A stretch of DNA of 64,000 nucleotides, from contig CM064863.1 of NCBI GenBank assembly GCA_032719365.1, positions 18,113,137 to 18,177,136 on the forward strand. Reading direction: 5' to 3'. The notes below the pieces were generated by a model that was given only the letters and a program-made list of their open reading frames with translations, made no database searches and was not told where the DNA came from. Positions 58,051-64,000 of this stretch are shown piece by piece. Position numbers and translations under genes: made by a program. How positions within the stretch are numbered: position 1 is the first letter of the stretch; each line of letters opens with the position of its first letter. This DNA comes from Prinsepia uniflora (taxonomy: Eukaryota > Streptophyta > Magnoliopsida > Rosales > Rosaceae).

Positions 58051-59420
58051 CTTGATTCGTTAGGAAATTGAAGGCTGATGGCTGTTGGAATCTTTTTACT
58101 CTTTGAATGGTACTGATACCAAAGTTTGGACTGATCGCTGGTTTCTGGGAAACTCAAATGGCTTGCTTTTCTCTTCCTCCCCTGGGATGAGCTGGTTATC
58201 CCAACATGTGTTCCTCCATGATTGACTCTGCCTCCTGCTTTTGGAATCTGGAGATTATTGAACCCTTGATTTTAGCAATAGACAGTGAGACCATTCGCTT
58301 TATCCCCCTTGGAAAATTCTGTGAACAAGAACCGTCTTATCTGGTCCCATTGTAAGCCTAGTAAGTATAATTTCAAATCTGGGTATTTTTGGCTTCATGC
58401 CAATTCCTCATCACTGTGTCGTCTCGTCCCCTCTAGGGCCTCAAGCTACAACATCTTTCTGAGAGACTTATGGAGAATTATTTGGAAACTAAAGGCGAAT
58501 CCGCAAGTTGTAAATCTCATATGGAAGTCCTTGAGGGGTTGCATCCCCACTAGGGCTAGTCTCTTCCGCCGACACCTGGTCCATTGCTAGATGTGCCCTA
58601 TCTGTGAGGAATACCCTGAAACCATTACGCATTTGTTTCTTCTCTGTCTTGGTGTGACTTGTATTTGGTTTGGAGGGCTTCTTAACTACCAGATTGATAT
58701 TACACAAGTGACTTCCTTTGAAGTCTGGTTGAACACCATCATATCCCTATCTGCAGGTGTGGGAGGTAACAAGGGATGGATTGCATCTGTTGTTGCCTTT
58801 ACTTATTAGGAAATCTGGAAACACCGCTACAAATTTCTCTTTGAGGGTCGTCTGTTCAAACCCTTTCGTATTATTCAAGCCATTTTTAGGTATGTCTATG
58901 AATTTTGGTGCTCTCTTGTTTCTCCTCGGTCCTCTGTTGGTCCCACGAGCACTTCGCAAGTTGCCTCTGATTCTTGGTTGAGCTAGGGTGTCCCTGTTGG
59001 TTTTGGGACCATTATCTGAAACTCAGGGGGTGCCTTCTATGGGGCTATTTGTGAATCAAAGCGCAAAAGAAATGTCCTCATTACTCAAGCTTGGGTTGTT
59101 CTCTCGGGTGTGGAACATGCTCGAGACCATGGCTTCTGGGATGTAATTGTGAAGTCGGACTCCCAAGCTCTGATCAAGTGTTGTTCTGGTTGTATTGATC
59201 GTGGGAACTGAGAATCTTCCTCATCATTTCTCAGCTCCGCGCTCATTGAGCAAATCGGTTTTCAGTGGACTTCTTGGAACACAAAAAAGGTAACTGATAT
59301 CTTAACTACTCAAACTCGATGAAAAATATGCACGAAAGTCTGGATTGGCCACCCTTCATCCTTTTTAATATTTGTTTGAAACAATAATCATCTCCTTGCC
59401 TCCTCTCCCCGCGCCCGCCC
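58051..59420 (+). pseudogene. 3' end of a LINE (non-LTR retrotransposon) ORF2
   Basis: Blocks of a plant LINE polyprotein in order. About 58110-58160 gives a degraded VWTDRWF-type stretch. 58440-58680 gives the zinc-binding RT tail (LRDLWRIIWKLKANPQVVNL, IWKSLRGCIPTRASLFRRHL, then CPICEEYPETITHLFLLC). 59010-59200 gives an RNase H-like domain (SGGAFYGAICESKRKRNVL, AWVVLSGVEHARDHGFWDVI, VKSDSQALIKCC). An in-frame TAG at 58588-58590 and several frameshifts show it is dead. The polymerase core is absent, as usual for 5'-truncated LINEs. A poly(T)/AT-rich stretch follows at about 59515-59580. Confidence 0.8.
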
Positions 59421-59924
59421 CCACCCTCCAAAGTTTTTTCTTCTTTGGGTTACGGAGTCGACATTTTATAATATGCCATGCATTTTTACTCCAAATCTTT
59501 GTATAGAAAATTTTCTTGTTTCTTTTTTACTTTTCTCTGTTGTATTGCTATATCTTATTTCATTTTTTTTTTTAGAAAGTTATCTCAAAAAAACAAATAC
59601 TGCGATGGATTTGTGGGTGGGTACGTCGCATTAACTAGCAGTAATAGCTAGGCCCTGAAGCATTTGATTCATGATCAAGCATGGTGAAATTTACTCGAAA
59701 GAGTATAAATTGAAGCAAATTACAATCATTTTTGCCCCAGCATTCATCATTAATTGGTACGTGAAGGAGCAAATTAATAAAGTAACCAATGTCTGTAATG
59801 TTTTGCATATTCATTCATTTTCAGATCATGTACAGGAGGAATTCACCAGGCAGAAGCAGCACAAACCACAAATAATATAGAGAAGCAATATCAATAATGT
59901 TGCGATTGCACCGCCATCAATGAA
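59421..59924. other. Intergenic and probable 3' UTR of the KNOX gene
   Basis: AT-rich. Bases immediately before 59925 should be the 3' UTR of the minus-strand homeobox gene. The plus-strand frame at 59671-59880 has no recognisable motif and is judged fortuitous. Confidence 0.4.
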
Positions 59925-60434
59925 TCAATCATCTGTGAAAAATGATCCAGCTGCTGTAAGATTATCCATTACTGCAAACTGCATGTTCTCCGATGGCCTC
60001 CAATGGCGCTTACGCTGATTGATAAACCAGTTGTTAATCTGCCTCTGATCCAACCCAGTCGATTCAGCCAACGCAATCTTATCACCCTCCTGGATCAAAT
60101 CAAATCAAATCACATTCTCATTATATGAACCTCATCAACTATACTATATACTATATACTCAATGAGACAATGTGACATCAATTTATGTTATGTACCGTAG
60201 GGTAAGGCCATTTATAATGTGCACTCCACCATTCAAGCAAAGTTTGCCTCGCTTCTTTCGGCAACTTTCCTTTCTTCTTTTTCTTAGAAAATTCCAGCTT
60301 CAACGTCCCAATGTGGCTTCCAAATCTACGCATAAGCCGGTCCTTGAGCTCACGATCTTCGCCTCTCTGTTGTGCTTCTTGCATCTCCATTTCGCCTCCA
60401 CTCAAATCCTCGTCCGAAGACGCACCACCTTCAT
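59925..60434 (-). CDS. Class I KNOX homeobox gene (KNAT2/6-like), last two coding exons
   Basis: A TALE-class homeodomain transcription factor that keeps meristem cells undifferentiated and acts in the nucleus with BELL partners. Exon 60434-60196 encodes an acidic linker ([20 protein letters not shown]), the ELK domain ([20 protein letters not shown]) and the homeodomain start ([28 protein letters not shown]). Exon 60089-59925 encodes [20 protein letters not shown], then helix 3 [18 protein letters not shown] and the end GSFFTDD. The three-residue TALE loop PYP and the WF.N.R motif are intact. The SFFT-acidic ending and [19 protein letters not shown] point to KNAT2/KNAT6 rather than STM or KNAT1. 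The MEINOX domains must lie beyond 64000: the acceptor at 60435 is preceded by no other exon here. Confidence 0.92.
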
Positions 60435-60725
60435 CTGGTCAAAACCATCGCACAAGCAATTTTAGTCACATTGATTAACATTGTATAGCAATCAAAGTGA
60501 TTTCCTCAGATTAATTATGGGCATGAAGGCATAATCAAGTTTAATATACATGGATATTGTTAGTTAGGTAAATTAAAGTTACACCTGTTTTAACTAATAT
60601 AATTAAGACGATGTTACATCTGCTGTAATTAAAATCATTTGAGTAACATGGGTTTATCTAAAAAGGGCGGGAAGTGTACAGCACTGTGCCTGGTGGTATT
60701 TCATTGTCAGGCGGATTGAGACTTG

Positions 60726-60750
60726 GAGAGAGAGAGAGAGAGAGAGAGGG
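60726..60750. repeat. (GA)n microsatellite
   Basis: About twelve GA units, uninterrupted. Confidence 0.95.
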
Positions 60751-61575
60751 ATACAGTTTCAGAGTGGACAAGACGAGTAGGGCCATCCATCAAATCTAAA
60801 CTGACACACACGCCTCTCTCTCCACCCCCACCCACATAATGAGTGACTCACATATGACATATCATAAACCCTAAATTTCCCAACAGATTTAGGCCGGGTC
60901 CTCCCTCACACATCTAACGGGGAAATTACAATCTCCTTCACTCCAGATCATGTACCACCAAACATAAATGCTTTCAAGTTCAAAGCAAATCACTCACACG
61001 TGTCAATTTCAGTTAGAACGATGAACATGCTTCATTTTATCTTTTATAAAATGTCGTGGTGACTAATTAAGCAACCGGATGAATAAAAAGTAAAAAAGAA
61101 GAGGAGGATTGAAATGAATGGACCCACAGTAGAGAAGATGGCACAGACACGTGTGAAGCAATAATGAAGGCTCAAAGACCCCAAGGACTGACCCCACCAC
61201 AAGCACTCGGCACAAGTAACAGTGCCACTCGTGTGTTCATATCAGTCCAGAGTCCACAGTCCACGCACAAATGAAATCAAATAAGAGAGGGAAGAAGAAA
61301 AAAAAAACATAAAAGCTGCTTGCAGCGGAAACTGCGGGAGTCCATGTGAGGGTGTGGAGAAAAACCTTCGACCACCCGCTCGACCCGGGCTTTTCCATAA
61401 AGCCCTAGTAGTTCTCACTTAGTACCAGTAATATTTATTTTCCAATTCCCCATTTTGCCCTCACCATTTTCACCAAATAAAAATAAAATCTCTAACAGGT
61501 CCTCATCATCTATAATTCAGGTCACAATTTCATGTGTCCATTGGGCAACATTGCATTTCTTCATCTTGGGTCCTA

Positions 61576-61742
61576 TTCATTTACGAAGATTTGAATTCAG
61601 ATGAATATTTACAAAGATTTGAATTCAGACGCATATTTATGAAAATTCGAACTAAAACATATTTACGAAGATTTGAATTCAGATGCATATTTACGAAGAT
61701 TCGAACTCAAGCATATTTACGAAGATTCGAATTCAGATTCAT
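61576..61742 (+). repeat. Minisatellite of about 27-28 bp, six units
   Basis: Six diverged units of 'tttacgaagatttgaattca' + 'gatgcata'. Two unit types, 'gaattcagatgcata' and 'gaactcaagcata', partly alternate. It sits in the long KNOX intron. The open frame across it follows from the unit sequence and has no support as a protein. Confidence 0.9.
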
Positions 61743-64000
61743 TGACGCTGCAGGCAAACGACAACAAACTTAATAATAATATTGTAGATAATGAATGAGA
61801 AAAAGTAATGGGTAGGTGTATGCAATGAATTAAAAAGAAGCAAACAAGACCAAAAGATTGTGCAGGAGAGAACCAGAACCAGATGGGCAGCTTATTAAGC
61901 CATGAAAGCACGTGAGTATATGCTAATATTATGTTAATGTCCCAGTAGAAGTCTGCCATGGTCGCATGCTTAAAGAATGTTCTCCTCGATCTCGGTCCTT
62001 GGGAGGGGGGGATTAAGTAGTAATTAAGTATCTAATTAACAATAATAAATCACATCACTGAAAGTTATAATGTACTTCGATCTAAAAAACAATAATAGTT
62101 GCCAATTGCCAACCATAACCAACCTGATTAAGATCACAAATCACAAATTACCAAACATAAAAATTATTTTTAATTGAATGTGTTAATTAAGGCTGCTATA
62201 TAAGCTCCAATGCACGAGCTATCCCCGTGCAAATGGAAATAACAGCGGCTTTTCTGTGATTAAGATGCCTAAATGAACAAAATCTTCGCTCAAATAAATA
62301 TCTAATACCAAAAAGGAGTCCTGTATATATAACAAACTAGATTTGTACTTGCAAATCTACGAGTCATGAGAAATCAGCAACAAAAATATATTCACAAGAC
62401 AATGCAACATATATATATATATGCACTCACGTGATTCAAAAGATTCCCATCCATACAAGTATACGCTAGCTAATTCCTTTTTGTTCATAATGATCATCGC
62501 CAAAGGTAAACTCTCAAGTGCAGATATCATATGTACTGGTGTATCGATTTTTGCACAGTTACGCTACACCACAGAAAATTCTTTATTTTAATGTAACTTT
62601 ACCTTACTGCAAACAATCCAGCTACTAGCTAATTAGACAATTTCCGATGATGTGCACATATCGATACTCAAATTAAAATAGCGTATTGAAACTTGCAAAT
62701 CATTAAAGCAACCCTACTGACTACACATTATTACTTGAAATTGCCATAACACTTAGATCACACAGAATTGTAGAATAAAATATCATTCGTATAACAACCG
62801 AAAGCTTGAAAGTTAAACTATACCCTTTCTGTTATCAATCAACTAGTCTAGTTCCCACACTAGTTATCCTTGACAATATTTTAATAATTCCCCAGAAACT
62901 TTGATGCTCATCTCTTGTGTCAATCAAATAGTTCCCACAGGTACTTCATTTCAGAAAATGTTTGGTTGAACACAAGCTCTTTATGTTAAAGCTGCTAGCT
63001 ACTAGTTAGTATACACTATACCATGAAAACACTTATCCTAACATGTGTCCACTGCCCTTTATATTATTACTAACAAGATATATTTGAAATTTGCTATACA
63101 CTACGCTATTAAAGTGCTGAATAATCACAATTAACAAAGCTCAGTACTCCACATTATTTGCAGCTACCACATTTGAGAAACTCTCAAATTGCAGCATCAA
63201 CAGAAGAGTATGAAAGTTTTTCTTTGTTTAACTTAATTAACATGCATGCAAGATGACTAATTACAACTAGCCAACTCACTCATTTTAATTAATTAAGGGC
63301 ATGCATGAATAAGTCGATAATTAATAATGCAAATTGTCAATAAGATTTGTTTGTAATTGACAAGCTAAGGAAACGCTCATGTTATAATTAACTGTATGAA
63401 ACAACTGTTTGGGGTGTCATCGAACACTGCATATCTCCGAAACGTCAAATCCAGAATCTCTCAAACACAAAAAGCAAAGTTCTTCTATCACGCGCAATTG
63501 AGTGTAAAAACTTAAAAAAGGAAAAAAATAAGGAGGAAAAGGAAACAAACGCAACAAACAATAAGGGGTTGAGTTCTTTAGGAAAAAAAATTAAAAAAAA
63601 AAGGAGCTGAGGGCACTGAAATTAGGAGGAAATAGATGTGTCACGTGATGATAAAAATAGACGGTAATATACAACCAGTTACACAACTAAATCATCTCCC
63701 TCTAGCATCTACTAATAAACAAGCTTGAGTACATTTGCTGAGATGAAGATATAAGCTAATAAAGCCATTATATGTATCTATTTATAAGGAGGACGGGTGT
63801 CTTTCAGTTGTGGAGATTAATGAAGCTAGGGTTTATTTTACTTTCGTTAGTTTGTCTGCTGTAACTGTATGATCAGAAACGATCATTATTCTGCGGGCAT
63901 TTATATGTTTCGTCTTCTCAATAAGTGGGCCGTTTGCCATCTTAATTGATCATCCAAGTTTAAGACTAGGAAACCAATGGCTCTTGTATATATATATATA

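Larger units (their letters stand above)
60435..64000 (-). other. Intron of the KNOX gene (at least 3.5 kb)
   Basis: Everything to the window's edge reads as intron or upstream DNA: AT-rich, no MEINOX-like frame. It holds a (GA)n run at 60726-60750, a minisatellite at 61576-61742, and a TA run at 63986-64000. Class I KNOX genes often have one very long intron before the ELK exon, with regulatory function known in some species. CACGTG-type and TGACA-type sites occur but were not judged significant. Confidence 0.6.

Overview
The window is nuclear DNA from a flowering plant, almost certainly a eudicot. The evidence is a multi-exon receptor kinase, a chloroplast-targeted methyltransferase gene with eight phase-consistent GT-AG exons, the 3' end of a class I KNOX homeobox gene, Cassandra-type repeats with 5S-like LTRs, and Ty3 chromovirus sequence. 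The protein and repeat style would fit Rosaceae, but I cannot prove that without a search.

About three quarters is transposon-derived. The dominant family has LTRs of about 2.7-3.5 kb that start TGTAACGACCC and end GGTCCTGTCA. In several places these sit inside one another as single LTRs, each with a perfect 5-bp target duplication (AAGGC, ACCAT, GATTA, ATAGG, AAATT, TTATC). One copy at 45.4-50.5 kb (minus strand) still has gag-protease-reverse transcriptase, a tRNA-Met-type primer binding site and its 5' LTR, and identifies the family as a Tekay/Del-like Ty3 chromovirus.

Layout. 1-10.1 kb: 3' end of one element, then inverted, duplicated and nested LTRs. 10.1-13.5 kb: LTR-like and AT-rich DNA without a recognisable gene. 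13.5-31.8 kb: an old minus-strand Ty3 element (gag, RNase H, integrase; the reverse transcriptase core was not found) cut apart by three LTR insertions, two of which carry further insertions. 31.8-33.4 kb: two Cassandra-type LTRs head to tail, then an inverted LTR fragment. 33.4-39 kb: a broken kinase fragment and a nearly complete cysteine-rich receptor-like kinase gene carrying one in-frame stop and a probable lost splice acceptor. 40.1-41.8 kb (minus): an intact MENG/UbiE-type methyltransferase of phylloquinone synthesis. 42-57.8 kb: LTR mosaic with two more Cassandra-type LTRs. 58-59.4 kb: the 3' end of a LINE. 59.9-64 kb (minus): the last two coding exons of a KNAT2/6-like KNOX gene and at least 3.5 kb of its intron.

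The three host genes look unrelated in function: a membrane receptor kinase (probably dead), a plastid quinone methyltransferase (apparently intact) and a meristem transcription factor (partial).

The most unusual signal lies inside the LTRs. They contain chains of small hairpins whose arms change together between copies, a fixed pair of inverted 10-mers (GTGAGTGGAC and GTCCACTCAC) 0.7-1.5 kb apart once nested insertions are ignored, splice-site-like signals in a constant order, a 24-26 bp palindrome in the upstream part, and in one copy eight TGACGTCA palindromes spaced about one helical turn apart. Together these suggest a long, structured, possibly spliced LTR leader RNA.
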